Both the position numbers and the translations under genes were made by a program. A DNA stretch of 64,000 nucleotides from Campylobacter concisus (lineage in GTDB: Bacteria > Campylobacterota > Campylobacteria > Campylobacterales > Campylobacteraceae), in assembly GCF_001298465.1 (NCBI RefSeq), contig NZ_CP012541.1, positions 1 to 64,000 of the forward strand, in the 5' to 3' direction. Under the pieces are notes generated by a model. The model searched no databases, had not been told where the DNA came from, and saw only the letters and a list, made by a program, of their open reading frames with translations. Shown here piece by piece: positions 50,242-59,553 of the stretch. The stretch's first letter is position 1; every line of letters starts with the position of its first letter.

Positions 50242-51076
50242 ATGAATGATAAAGAAAATATGATTACTACAAAAATTCAAGGGACAGATTTTATCTACAA
50301 CAAAGATACTCACTATGAAGAAGACGGACATATCTATTGCAAGATTTGTAATGAAAGAATAGACGGTAAGGTAATTCCGATGTTGGATAAGCCTATGATT
50401 ATCAGAACGGCTTGTAAATGTGATAGAGATAGAGCCGAACAAGAAAAAACTGTTAAAACAAGATAGGTTGAGACAAAGCTGCTTTATATCCAAAAATCAA
50501 ATAGCCTACACCTTTAAAAATGCCGATGAAGATACAGATAAGGAAATCATCAAAAAAGCAAAGAACTATGTAAAACATTTTGAAGAAATGAGAAAAGATA
50601 ATGTTGGACTGTTACTTTACGGAAATGTAGGAAGTGGCAAGACCTATGTAGCTTGTGCTATTGCCAACGCTATAATTACAGAATATAGCCATACAGTAAA
50701 AATGAGGAACTTTGCACAGATATTAAACGACTTACAAAAAGGCGGCTTTAATCTTGATAGAAACGAATATATCGAATAGATAACAAGCCCTACCCTACTA
50801 ATTCTTGATGATTTTGGAATAGAGAGAAATACAGAATATGCCTTAGAGCAAATTTACAATGTAATCAATGCAAGATACCTAAAGGCAAGACCAACCATTA
50901 TAACTACTAACCTTAATTTCAAAGATATAGAAAAAGAACAGGAAGATATAATGCTTGGCAGGATTTATTCAAGGATAATCGAGATGTGTTTACCTCTTAG
51001 GATAACGGGACTTGATAGAAGAAAAATACAGAGCAAAGAAAAGCTGAAGAAAGCACAAAACTTAATAGATGAATGA
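50242..51076 (+). pseudogene. DnaC/IstB-like helicase-loader ATPase, broken
   Basis: An N-terminal zinc-like part (YCKICNERIDG, ACKCDRDRAEQ) is followed by an AAA+ ATPase with Walker A GNVGSGKTYVA, Walker B LLILDDFG and IITTNL. A frameshift near 50450 separates the two parts, and a lone TAG at 50777-50779 interrupts between DRNEYIE and ITSPTLL. It would load a helicase for element replication. Now inactive. Confidence 0.82.
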
Positions 51077-51137
51077 GAGCGATTGGAAAAGTAAAAAATT
51101 CTAATCGCTTTTTAATTGCAAGAAAAGGAATGATGAT

Positions 51138-51311
51138 ATGCAAAAAAATAATACAGAAACAAAAACAATAAAGAAGATTGGAAAAACTACCTATGAAGTT
51201 GTTGTACATTTTAATAAAAATACTACTGAAACAATGCAAGACAAATTGAAACGCATAATGCTTAGAGAAATTGAGAGTGAAAAACATCAAAAAAATGATA
51301 AAAATGATTAG
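51138..51311 (+). CDS. tnpW: TnpW-like small transposon protein
   Basis: The 57-residue protein contains the stretch IKKIGKTTYEVVVHFN followed by a helical charged tail, which fits the small TnpW family carried at one end of Tn4451-type transposons. The ATG at 51138 has an aagga site. It is intact and lies 28 bp from the transposon's right junction. Function is not known. Confidence 0.7.
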   Translation: MQKNNTETKTIKKIGKTTYEVVVHFNKNTTETMQDKLKRIMLREIESEKHQKNDKND

Positions 51312-51338
51312 AAAGTCCTTGACAAGTTGTTACAGGTT

Positions 51339-51460
51339 TGGCTCGCTAATCTTTTCTTTGGTCTTTTGGTTAAAAATATCACTAAAATTTGCAGACCTGC
51401 CTTGTTTGTGCTGTTGCTTAGTGTATGAATTTATATTGGTGCTTAAGATGCTAATATCAT
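51339..51460 (-). pseudogene. A-family gene 4, 5' fragment
   Basis: On the minus strand an aggagg site (51476-51471) precedes ATG 51460. The family-like frame reads ISILSTNINSYTKQQHKQG and FSDIFNQKTKEKISEP, ending at GAGCCA where the transposon begins. It rejoins 43653-42685 in frame. The ATG is one base out of that frame, so there is also a small lesion at the start codon. Similar polar N-termini open A1 to A3. Confidence 0.8.
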
Positions 51461-51983
51461 TCGTGGTTTGCCTCCTAGCTTCTTGCTTTTTAAGTTTTAA
51501 TTAAAGTAACCATAAAATAATTGACTATCCAAATTTATCAGTCAAAATAAACAAGTGACAAATATGCCAATCACAAAAATTACAAAAATTTACTTTTACT
51601 AAGTCATTCTTTGGTGGGACTGATTTAATTCCAGTATGCGCCAAAATTCAATTCAGATATTAGGGCGAGCATACTCTATGTAGCTACAAAATGTTACCAT
51701 TTGTTGCTCCATAGAGGCTCGCAAGGAGAGCTTGCCGCTCCCTTGACCCACGCTAAAAAATATTTTCTTAATTAAAAATGGCCATGCAGGATAGGCTATT
51801 TTTAATAAAATATTAAGTTTACTAAGGGTAGCCATAAGTATAAAAAATAATTAGACTAAATTATTTTTTGTGGTCTGCAAAATATATTTTAGTAGATTTT
51901 TAAAATGGCAACGTAACAAATAAGGTTTTTTGGAAGTAATAAATGAGATGGTTTGTCTAATAAACTTAATATAGTCGCTAAAT
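51461..51983. other. Non-coding gap between split A4 and the relaxase gene
   Basis: About 520 bp with no credible gene. It should contain the promoter of the A4 gene on the minus strand. I saw a TTGGCAT-like -24 half-site near 51573-51567 but no GC at the right distance, so no sigma-54 call is made. A short G+C-richer patch (51710-51755) has GAGGCTCGC and GGAGAGCTTGC but no clear fold. Confidence 0.5.
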
Positions 51984-53579
51984 TTAAAACATATCTTCTA
52001 GGCTTTGAGTTTTTTCCTTGCATACATCACTTGCATGGTGATGTATGCTGGTTTTTTTGGAGTATTCACGCTCCTCTATAAATTCTCTACATATTCTTGT
52101 AGCATCTTGTGCTCTATCTGTAAGCTCTCGTATGCTTCTCTCAAATTTTGGAATTTTTCTTCTGAATTTTTTAATTTTTCTTCCAAGCAAGATATTGAAC
52201 TCTCGTACATATCTCTTTGTTGCTGCAAAGATTCCGTTAAGGCGTCGTTGCAATCTTTGTTCAAGCTCTTGACTTTCTTTATTAGCGCTGTCACATTTGT
52301 CCGTAATATCACAAGCTCCTTCTCGCAGTCTTGTTGCAAATTCATTATTTCTAATTCGTGTCTGTTCCTTTCGTCTTCGATCATCTTGGTCAAGCGCTCG
52401 TTCTCTTCTAGCAATGCTTTCTCTAATGCTGTCATCCTCTACTCCATTTTCATTAATATAAATTTCCTGCGCTCGTTCTCTGTTATCTCTTCGTCTTTTG
52501 GAATTGATATGTAATATTCCCTCTGGGTCTTGTCTGCAGTAGGTTGGCTGTATCTCCATTGTTTTGGTATCGTCCAAGCTACTTCTTCCTTTAATATCAT
52601 TGCGTGCACTACCCAGCCAATTGCTATTCCCAAAATTAGTGCGGTAGCAACTGATAGCGAGATTATCACCGATCTGTCCTTGTGATGCAAGGATATTGTT
52701 TTTTGAAGTTCTTTCGACATATCTTTCTTGATTAAATCTATCTCTTTTAACAATAAGCTCCTCAAGTTTTCGCCTATTTTCTCTGCACTCTGCTTGTGTA
52801 TTTCTATCATGGAATTCTCTAATTCTTCTGCTTGAGCTTTGGCTGAGTTCTCCAAGTCTTTGAGCACTGGTGAAGTCTGCATCGTATATTCCTCCTTTTA
52901 GACGATTTTTTGTTTTTTTAGTAGGCAGTATGATCGTTATGCCTTTTTTGTTGATCCTGGTTATTTCGATACCATTTTGTTTAAGAAGTTCAATCATGTG
53001 GTCTCTATTTTTAATATAGCCTTGCTTAACCAGATCGTGCAGCTTTTGGTCGAGCTCTTCCAAATTTTTATAATGATTGATGTTTTTCTTGCTAGACAAT
53101 ATAGTTTGCTCTTTTGCTGGATCATCTGGACTTGATAGTCCATACTCATCGTTAATGATCTTTTTAATTAGATCTATTCTAGTTTGATCATATTTAGCAA
53201 AATAAGGATTAAATGACCTGTCTGTTTCAAGATCTATCTTAGGGATAAGGAAATTTAACTCAAGCCGTCCATCCTTATCAGAATGCTCTACCCATAATAC
53301 ATTTGTACGTTCAAGCATATATTCACCCAAAAGAGCACGTTCAAAATCCTTAATGATTTTTAGTTTTTGCTCTTCAGTCAAAAAGTCATACTTCTCTTCA
53401 AATGATAAAACACCAAAACAGGTCTTTTGTTTATAGGTGATGCCTTTTATAATAGCTCTAGTTAAATTTTCATCACCTTTTATAACTCTTGCTGTTCCAG
53501 CAGCTTTTCTCTCATTTAAAAGATAATTTATGCTCCCAAGGCCACCACCAGTATAAGTACGAAGAAATTTAACTAGCAT
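51984..53579 (-). CDS. mobA: Relaxase of the ColE1-like MOB-HEN type (MobA/MbeA-like)
   Basis: The relaxase nicks oriT and pilots the strand in conjugal mobilization. The 531-residue protein has an N-terminal relaxase fold (TYTGGGLGSINYLL) and the motif EHSDKDGRLELNFLIPKIDL, whose H..E.N residues fit the HEN signature of ColE1 MbeA. The long C-terminal part is very charged. I start at ATG 53579 (aaggc site); a TTG further upstream at 53618 is less likely. Two other genes, mobB-like and mobD-like, lie inside it in another frame, as in ColE1. Confidence 0.88.
   Translation of the reverse strand: MLVKFLRTYTGGGLGSINYLLNERKAAGTARVIKGDENLTRAIIKGITYKQKTCFGVLSFEEKYDFLTEEQKLKIIKDFERALLGEYMLERTNVLWVEHSDKDGRLELNFLIPKIDLETDRSFNPYFAKYDQTRIDLIKKIINDEYGLSSPDDPAKEQTILSSKKNINHYKNLEELDQKLHDLVKQGYIKNRDHMIELLKQNGIEITRINKKGITIILPTKKTKNRLKGGIYDADFTSAQRLGELSQSSSRRIREFHDRNTQAECRENRRKLEELIVKRDRFNQERYVERTSKNNILASQGQIGDNLAISCYRTNFGNSNWLGSARNDIKGRSSLDDTKTMEIQPTYCRQDPEGILHINSKRRRDNRERAQEIYINENGVEDDSIRESIARRERALDQDDRRRKEQTRIRNNEFATRLREGACDITDKCDSANKESQELEQRLQRRLNGIFAATKRYVREFNILLGRKIKKFRRKIPKFERSIRELTDRAQDATRICREFIEEREYSKKTSIHHHASDVCKEKTQSLEDMF
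52076..52435 (-). CDS. MbeD/MobD-like coiled-coil protein nested in the relaxase gene
   Basis: The 119-residue protein is almost wholly coiled coil (LEKALLEENERLTKMIEDER and on to YESLQIEHKML). It lies entirely inside the relaxase gene in another frame, with ATG 52435 three bases after the mobB-like stop and a ggag site just upstream. ColE1-type plasmids have mbeD nested in mbeA in the same manner, so I take it as real. Role there: mobilization and entry exclusion. Confidence 0.72.
   Translation of the reverse strand: MTALEKALLEENERLTKMIEDERNRHELEIMNLQQDCEKELVILRTNVTALIKKVKSLNKDCNDALTESLQQQRDMYESSISCLEEKLKNSEEKFQNLREAYESLQIEHKMLQEYVENL
52439..52882 (-). CDS. MbeB/MobB-like membrane protein nested in the relaxase gene
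   Basis: The 147-residue protein has an N-terminal helical part (KDLENSAKAQAEELENSMIE), one membrane segment (SVIISLSVATALILGIAIGW), and a C-terminal tail with WRYSQPTADKTQREYYISIP. It is nested in the relaxase gene out of frame. A perfect aggagg site lies 7 bp before ATG 52882, which an overlapping chance frame would not be expected to have. MbeB of ColE1 has the same plan and stabilises the relaxase at oriT and the membrane. Confidence 0.78.
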   Translation of the reverse strand: MQTSPVLKDLENSAKAQAEELENSMIEIHKQSAEKIGENLRSLLLKEIDLIKKDMSKELQKTISLHHKDRSVIISLSVATALILGIAIGWVVHAMILKEEVAWTIPKQWRYSQPTADKTQREYYISIPKDEEITENERRKFILMKME

Positions 53580-53626
53580 CACTAGTGCCTTTATTTGTAT
53601 TGATGCAAAGTAAATCAAGCAACATA

Positions 53627-53956
53627 TTATTTACACAATGCTTCATACACTTTATGTAAGACATCATTATCGTCCGCTATGATCTCAATACCAACTCTAT
53701 CTAGGCTTTGCCCACTATTTAATTTGGCAGCTATTTGGTTCATGTTTTGTCCATGTCTAGATAGTTCAGCTAAAAGCTCTCTCATAATTGGTGCATAAAT
53801 CTGCTTAGACAACATAGCTCTTAGGGCAAATTTTGAGAAAGTTAGGCCACTTTCTTGTAATTTATCATTAATTACCAACCATTCTGCATTACTTAGCCTA
53901 AGTCTTTTAGTTATGACTTTGGTTACCTTGCGTTTTTTTATCTTTTCAGAACTCAC
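53627..53956 (-). CDS. mobC: MobC-type relaxosome accessory protein
   Basis: The 109-residue protein has a basic N-terminus, a ribbon-helix-helix-like start (KRLRLSNAEWLVINDKLQES) and the MobC signature NMNQIAAKLNSG. It helps the relaxase melt and bind oriT. It lies directly upstream of the relaxase gene, as in ColE1-type modules. Confidence 0.85.
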   Translation of the reverse strand: MSSEKIKKRKVTKVITKRLRLSNAEWLVINDKLQESGLTFSKFALRAMLSKQIYAPIMRELLAELSRHGQNMNQIAAKLNSGQSLDRVGIEIIADDNDVLHKVYEALCK

Positions 53957-54319
53957 GTAAATTTACTCCTAATCCAAGAAGAAGCCACTCAAAAATCCTA
54001 TGTCATAAAATTTTTGGCAGACTTGCTCTTTAAATATCTTTTAAGATTATTTTATAAAATTTCACAGCCTAAAACAAGGAATCTGATAGGCTTCAGGCCG
54101 CTAAAATGCGTGTTTTTTAAAAATACTATGAAATATATAATATAATTTTTGTAGCTTTTAAATTTCTCTTAGAAATTTAGTCTAGTATGAAATCAAGAAA
54201 ATAAAATAATAAAAATGTAAGGGGTTATGCTCATCATAAAAGAGCACTTAGATAGGACAAGCTAATAACATAAAATTAGTTACTAGCAAATCACAGAAGA
54301 CTAAAGTCTAGCTTAATGC
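53957..54319. other. Gap upstream of mobC, likely oriT region
   Basis: The 363-bp gap lies where oriT sits in ColE1-type modules. Visible structure: AAATTTCT-CTT-AGAAATTT near 54158-54176 and TGCTC-N9-GAGCA near 54228-54246. I see no nick-site consensus that I trust. No gene is seen. Confidence 0.45.
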
Positions 54320-54601
54320 TTAGTTAAATTTATCCTTTAGCATCTTGTATACTTCGTTGTTCTCTCTTTTGCCAACAACTAGCACCAATACTACGATCTC
54401 ATCATCTTTTACTTGATAGGCCAAGCGGTAGCCGACATCTCTTAGCTTGATCTTATAGACATCTTCATAGCCTCGTAGCTTGTCTTTGGTAACCTTTGGG
54501 TTTTCTAGACGCTCACTTAGCTTCTTTTTAAACTGCACTTTTATGCTATTGTCTAGCTTTTGCCACTCTTTTAAAGCACTTGGCAAGAACTCATAGCTCA
54601 T
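54320..54601 (-). CDS. RelE/ParE-superfamily toxin
   Basis: The 93-residue protein is a RelE-like mRNA interferase: YEFLPSALKEWQKLDNSIKVQF at the N-terminus, the KLRGYEDVYKIKLRDVGYRLAYQV core and VVLVLVVGKRENNEVY near the end. It overlaps the antitoxin gene by 11 bp and lies downstream of it. Probably stabilises the island. Confidence 0.9.
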   Translation of the reverse strand: MSYEFLPSALKEWQKLDNSIKVQFKKKLSERLENPKVTKDKLRGYEDVYKIKLRDVGYRLAYQVKDDEIVVLVLVVGKRENNEVYKMLKDKFN

Positions 54602-54842
54602 CTAAGCTTACTTTTACTGGCTTTTCACCACTTGCTAGAGCAGCATCTACTGCTTTGCTTAGATGATACTCTTCTATTATCTCTTTCATCTTTTCATAGA
54701 CAGAGCTAGGTACTAGATAGGCGCTAGGGACATTGTGGTTTAGTATGGCTACGACATTATCTCCAGCTTGTTTTAAAATTTGAGCTGGAGACTTTTTTAG
54801 CTCGCTTATGCTAGCTGTGAAATTTGCTTGTATGGTTTGCAT
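54591..54842 (-). CDS. Phd/YefM-type antitoxin
   Basis: The 83-residue protein begins MQTIQANFTASISELKKSPA, continues to VAILNHNVPSAYLVPSSVYE, the Phd/YefM (RelB-2-like) fold, and has a C-terminal tail that would wrap the toxin. It is the first gene of the pair and should autoregulate it. The promoter region upstream (54843-54924) is AT-rich. Confidence 0.88.
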   Translation of the reverse strand: MQTIQANFTASISELKKSPAQILKQAGDNVVAILNHNVPSAYLVPSSVYEKMKEIIEEYHLSKAVDAALASGEKPVKVSLDEL

Positions 54843-54924
54843 TTTTATCCTTTATTTAATACCTAAAATAATACTAAATAAGATATAAAGATAGTCTTAA
54901 AAGTTTATGCTTTGAAATTTACTC

Positions 54925-56895
54925 CTATTCATTATCATACGATACCATCTCTACTTTAGCCTTTAGTGTGTTTGCATTAATAGGTTTAGCATAGGTGTTT
55001 AGCAAAATTTTATACTGCTTTTCATGTCCTACTATCTGGGCTATAAGATTTGCTTCTACCTCGCGTTGCACTAGATAGTCTATAAAGTAGTGTCTAAAAG
55101 AGTAGAAGGTCTTTTTAGAGTCTTTGTCTATAAACTTTCTTTGGATCTGGCTTCTAAAAATTTCAGAGAAGTCCTTATTGCTTACCTTAAATATATTTCC
55201 GCTTTTCTTGCTATTAACATATTCTAGCAGGCCTAGATCTATGAGCTTACTATGGATAGGCACAAACCTAATGCTATTTTTGGTCTTGGTAGTTTTACCA
55301 TCATTTGTGTTTATGTTAAAGCAGTAAATTCCATCTTTTAAGACTATATCTTCTTTATGAAGTTGTGTGATCTCTTTTATCCTCATGCCACTATAAGCAG
55401 CTATCATTGTGACGTAGTAGAGCTCACTAGCCTCTATCCTTGAACTTGGAGATTTTCCGCTTTGTTTGATGTTGGTTACTATGTCAAAGATTTTCCTAGC
55501 TTCTGATACATCGTATGGAAGCACTGCCCTCTCGCTAGGGTCTACGTCTATCTTGACGTTCATTTTTGCAGTTATGCTTTTACCTATATAGCCACTATCA
55601 AAGCAGTAGTTAAAAAACTGAATAACCCTTATCATATATTTTTGAATAGTAGGTTCAGAGAGTTTATCGTCCTTTTCTCCCAGCTTAAGTATCTGAGATA
55701 AACTTTTATCTTTATACCTACTCTTTTGAGCTAGCTTGGTTGGAATTTTATAAAGAAGATCTCTAAATTCAAGCAAGTTATCTCTCGTGATCCTATAAAC
55801 TGGCGTATCTTCGTTAAAGTATAAAAATAAGAGCTTTTTTACGCCAGTAACTAATCTTTGCGTATCTGGCGACCACTTATCAGCTCTTTTAGTGTTTGTC
55901 TCAAATATCTCGAATGCATCCTTTAAGCTCTTTTGATCTTCTAAATTTAAAGCTGAGAATTGATTGCTAGAGCCAGATGTCGCTTGCAGTACTTGCCTGA
56001 TCTCATACTCTTTGGTTATTTTGGCGCTAGGATTAAAAATACTAAAGCTACTATCGTCATCTAATTTTATCTTGATATTTTTTGGTGGATTTGGATCCAA
56101 TATGATATCTTCCATGCTTCTATGGCTATTCTTTGTTCTTACTAGCTTTAAATTTGAAGTTGAGCCATACTTTTGATCTAGTATGGCATAAACCGTCTCG
56201 CTAATCCTCTGAGCCATAGCCTTAAGCTGCCCATCAGTAATGGGCAAACAACCACTATCTTCAAGCTCTTTTATATTTTCTTGGAATGAAGCTATGTCCT
56301 TAGCGTCAAACGAACTAGGTTTGGCATGTTTGGCTAAGTTATCACTAGAATCATCTTCAAGGAAACAGTGCTCACGCTTGTCATCAAAGAGCACACTGCT
56401 CTTCTCAAGCTTTGATACAAGATAGTTAAGTGTTAGTATGTTTTTCTCTAAAAGAGTTTGCCCTATGTTCTCTTTATTCTTGCTACCAAGAGCGCCAGCA
56501 GTGTTAGTGATATTACTTATATCCTTAATTAAAATTTGAGGCAGACCGCCATCTATCAAACTTTGTTTAAAGTAGTCATTGAGCGCATTTAGAAATTCTA
56601 CATCCATCTTCTTATTAAGAAGAGAGTGCTCTTTGATGCTCTTACTAAGCTTTACTTTCATAAACGAATTTACAAAAGATTGGATTATGCTATCACCAAG
56701 ATTCATGTGAACCGCCCTTTTTATCAAGTAAAGATTGTTGTCTAGAATTTTAGCCCTTTTTCTGGCTTTTTCCAAGAGATTAGTGGATGTGGAGAAGCAA
56801 ATTTCTCGCTTTTCGTTAAAAAATTTTCTAATGCTTGGAGCAAGTGTGACTCGGTAGTAATATATACCGTTTCGCTCCCTTAAGTGTTGTCCCAT
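54925..56895 (-). CDS. int: Tyrosine recombinase / island integrase
   Basis: The protein is 656 residues from ATG 56895 (MGQHLRERNGIYYYRVTL); a start at 56916 adds seven residues and neither has a good ribosome site. The N-terminal YYYRV segment is that of phage-type integrases. The C-terminal catalytic domain shows Arg in AYSGMRIKEITQL, Lys in KTKNSIRFVPIH, Arg-His in YSFRHYF, His in IVGHEKQYK and Tyr in NTYAKPI. At about 660 residues it is longer than usual because of the central region (about 100-330). It lies next to attR. Confidence 0.92.
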   Translation of the reverse strand: MGQHLRERNGIYYYRVTLAPSIRKFFNEKREICFSTSTNLLEKARKRAKILDNNLYLIKRAVHMNLGDSIIQSFVNSFMKVKLSKSIKEHSLLNKKMDVEFLNALNDYFKQSLIDGGLPQILIKDISNITNTAGALGSKNKENIGQTLLEKNILTLNYLVSKLEKSSVLFDDKREHCFLEDDSSDNLAKHAKPSSFDAKDIASFQENIKELEDSGCLPITDGQLKAMAQRISETVYAILDQKYGSTSNLKLVRTKNSHRSMEDIILDPNPPKNIKIKLDDDSSFSIFNPSAKITKEYEIRQVLQATSGSSNQFSALNLEDQKSLKDAFEIFETNTKRADKWSPDTQRLVTGVKKLLFLYFNEDTPVYRITRDNLLEFRDLLYKIPTKLAQKSRYKDKSLSQILKLGEKDDKLSEPTIQKYMIRVIQFFNYCFDSGYIGKSITAKMNVKIDVDPSERAVLPYDVSEARKIFDIVTNIKQSGKSPSSRIEASELYYVTMIAAYSGMRIKEITQLHKEDIVLKDGIYCFNINTNDGKTTKTKNSIRFVPIHSKLIDLGLLEYVNSKKSGNIFKVSNKDFSEIFRSQIQRKFIDKDSKKTFYSFRHYFIDYLVQREVEANLIAQIVGHEKQYKILLNTYAKPINANTLKAKVEMVSYDNE

Positions 56896-56999
56896 ATTTA
56901 ATAGCCAACCGGTCAAAAATGGAACAGTTTTATGTAACTACTAAGTAAAAATCGTCTAAAGTGCGTATTTCAGGCTTTCAGGAGCTCATATAAAAAATC

Positions 57000-57046
57000 C
57001 TCATAAGCCGGAGGTCGGGAGTTCAAGTCTCCCCCGTGACACCATA
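57000..57046 (+). repeat. attR: second copy of the 47-bp tRNA-Met 3' end
   Basis: Exact copy of 33656-33702, including the T-arm and CCA. It cannot make a tRNA because the 5' half is absent. It lies about 100 bp past the integrase start. Confidence 0.95.
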
Positions 57047-57500
57047 AATACCTAAACTACGATGTTTCTACAATATTATATTGCAGTCACCTTTCATAAA
57101 ATATAGCTTAAAGTTTGTAGCAAATTTAAAATTTATGTAGCAAAAATTTAAGCTGACTGTAATTTTAGCATATTTTTGCGTAAAATTTTTAAAATACTGC
57201 TTTAAAAGCATAGTCCTTTTTATAAATAATTTATGTCATTCTTTTTATTTTTTATATTACATACAAATACTATACAAACTATCATACCGCCAAGTTAAAT
57301 TTTCAATATATCAAAATTAATAGAAAACAAAAATTTGTATCCAGTAATTACAACAAGAAGTAACGTAGCAAAGACTGTTATCGTCTTTAGTATAATTTTA
57401 AAAAACATCACAAATAACTATAGGCTCAAAACAAGTTAAAAACTTTAAAAGGAGTTTTTAACTATGATCCTACTGATGTTCCTAAAAAGTAACGAGTGTA
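57047..57500. other. AT-rich gap after attR, no gene seen
   Basis: About 450 bp with only short frames and no strong hairpin. It borders the ISXO2-like remnant. I see nothing in it. Confidence 0.6.
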
Positions 57501-58096
57501 GTGAAATTAAAAAATAAGTATATCTATCGTTACCAAATTTCAGAGAAGAAATTTCCTGAGATTTTGAAATATTTTTCTTTAGATTTAGAAGCCATAAAGA
57601 TAGCCAAAATCTATAAAATTTCTAGGAATTCTACAAATAAAATTCTAAGAGATTAGAATTCTTGTATCAAAAGGGTGCAAAAAATAAGTAAATTTAGCGG
57701 TGAGATTGAAATAGACGAAGGCTACTTCAGGACTAAAAGAGCAAGAGACAAGAGAGGTAGAGGAATGGCAAATAAAACACCAGTGTTTGGTATGCTTAAA
57801 AGAGATGGTAAGGTCTATTCTGGGATAGTTAAAAATTGCCCTACAAATGAACTAATGCCTATACTGTCGGAGTTCAGTGATCTTGATACTCTACTATATT
57901 ATTCTGATTGTTGGAAGGCTTATGACGGATTAGTAAATTATGAAGCAAAGACTCGTTATTTAAAGGTATAAGTAAAGATAATTTTTTACTTCACCTTAAA
58001 AAAGCGAATTGTGAATTTAGATAGCATACTAAAACTACACAGGAAAACTTATATTAGAATCTATTGAAATTGATAAGAGAGAATCTACTTAACTTG
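57501..58096 (+). pseudogene. ISXO2/IS1595-family transposase remnant
   Basis: From GTG 57501 the frame gives IYRYQISEKKFPEILKYF and IAKIYKISRNSTNKILRD, then an in-frame TAG (57654-57656), then the DDE core FSGEIEIDEGYFRTKRAR and YYSDCWKAYDGLVN. The frame is lost at 57971. A scrap like the usual C-terminal end (LLHLKK..CEFR) follows out of frame near 57990. Most of the last third is deleted. Inverted repeats were not found. Confidence 0.8.
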
Positions 58097-58111
58097 TCTT
58101 GAGCCTAAATT

Positions 58112-58735
58112 TTAATAGCCTTTTTCATTTAGCCTTCTGTAATCATCACATCCCAACTGAAGTCCTAAATCACAAGCCTTCCCGTAATATTGTTTTGCAA
58201 TGGAAAAATCTTGTTTTACGCCTCGACCGTTGTTGTATGAAACCCCTAAGTTATAGCAACCCTTAGCATTTCCACTATCACAATCTTTTTTAAACAGTTC
58301 AACAGCTTTTTGGTAATTTTGTTTTACACCTCGACCGTTTACATATGAAACCCCTAAGTTATAGCAACCCATAGCCTCTCCACTATCACAAGCTTTTTGA
58401 TAAAGCTGGGCTGCTTTTTGGTAATCTTGTTTTACACCTTGACCGTTTTGGTATGAAACCCCTAAGTTAGAGCAACCCATAGCCTCTCCACTATCACAAG
58501 CTTTTTGATAAAGCTGGGCTGCTTTTTGGTAATCTTGATTTACACCTTGACCGTTTTCGTATAAAAACCCTAAGTTAGAGCAACCCCTAACCTCTCCACT
58601 ATCACAAGCTTTTTTAAACAGTTCAACAGCTTTTTGGTAGTCGCCTTTCTCGTAAGCTTCTATTCCCGATTCAATAAGATCTTTGGAAAACCCAATAGAA
58701 AATAAAACTACAAGTAAAACTAAAATTCTTTTCAT
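58112..58735 (-). CDS. Secreted Sel1-repeat protein with Cys pairs
   Basis: The 207-residue protein has a signal peptide (MKRILVLLVVLFSIGFSKDL) and five Sel1-like repeats of about 36 residues. Each has the form GVKQDYQKAAQLYQKACDSG followed by EAMGCYNLGVSY, with the paired Cys of Hcp proteins. The middle repeats are nearly identical at DNA level, so copy number may vary. It is likely periplasmic or secreted; partner unknown. Confidence 0.88.
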   Translation of the reverse strand: MKRILVLLVVLFSIGFSKDLIESGIEAYEKGDYQKAVELFKKACDSGEVRGCSNLGFLYENGQGVNQDYQKAAQLYQKACDSGEAMGCSNLGVSYQNGQGVKQDYQKAAQLYQKACDSGEAMGCYNLGVSYVNGRGVKQNYQKAVELFKKDCDSGNAKGCYNLGVSYNNGRGVKQDFSIAKQYYGKACDLGLQLGCDDYRRLNEKGY

Positions 58736-59044
58736 TTTTTACCTCTTTAATTTAACCTAATAGACGATATTCTGTCTTTTTTAAACTTAAATTATTATTA
58801 ATTATCTATTTATTTTTTGTGATAAAATAGCATATATAGATTTACCTGCCATTTCCTATACTTTTTCTAAAAATAAACTCTGGTTTTAGTTCATATTTAT
58901 TGCGTTTATTTATGAGAAGCGTGGCAAATTTTACTTATAAATCCATAATATTTTATTGCATTATCGTTGGTTAAAAAAGTAATAGTGTAACCTTTGCAAA
59001 TTAAATCTCTTATGTTTTCTCAGCCGATGGTCTTATTTTTCTAT
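58736..59044. other. AT-rich gap, no gene seen
   Basis: About 300 bp with no clear coding frame and no strong stem. It lies between the Sel1-repeat gene and the decayed helicase tail. Confidence 0.55.
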
Positions 59045-59553
59045 ATACGTCTATCAAGAATTAAAAAACAGTTAGACTTAGTAGATGAGTATCATTTTAT
59101 TTTTACCTCTCCTAAATGACTACATGCCGTTGTTTCAGCCACAAATGAGCTACCCAAAGGCGTTATTTTTATACTTAAAAATGTAAACAACAGCGTTAAT
59201 ATCGACAATAGAAATAGAATTCACCCTTTTATATGGTATATATAGGAACCGATGGCAACATTACCTGCGATTATCTTGAGCCAAAAAACATATTAGACAA
59301 CTTAAGGCTTCTTTGCAGAGGGAAGAAAGAGCCTATCTCGCCTTTATGTCAGAAATTTAACCACGAAACCAACGACGGAAAAGATATGAGTAAAATGTCA
59401 AAGCTATTAAGCGAAGCAATTAGCTCCATTATCAATAAAAAAGAAGAAAGCGATATCGATAGTTTGTTTTCAGCCGGCGGTACTTCTGCCTTGATGTCTG
59501 CTATATCAAAGTTAGATGATTTTGAACTAATCTGCTTTTTGGTTATAAAATGA
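59045..59553 (+). pseudogene. C-terminal remnant of an SNF2/DEAD-type helicase of a type III-like R-M locus
   Basis: The frame ATNELPKGVIFILKNVNNSVN (from about 59120) leads to NRIHPF, and the next frame continues MVYIGTDGNITCDYLEPKNIL to IKKEESDIDSLFSAGGTS. The two join through one missing T near 59225. No ATPase motifs are present. Such a helicase usually precedes a DUF4391 gene, as here. It is a fragment; the frame from 59233 alone has no ribosome site. Confidence 0.6.

Noticed and set aside
51271-51504. Hydrophobic 77-codon frame across the transposon's right junction
   Set aside because: It starts inside tnpW, crosses the TGGCTC junction and runs antisense to the A4 5' fragment, so it is a chance frame.
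51541-51600. Sigma-54 promoter for A4 on the minus strand (TTGGCATATTTG)
   Set aside because: The -24-like GG has no GC ten bases downstream.
57000-57046. A second tRNA-Met gene
   Set aside because: Only the 3' half is present; it is the attachment-site copy.
59233-59553. Independent 106-residue gene
   Set aside because: No ribosome site, and the frame continues an upstream helicase-like frame after one missing base.
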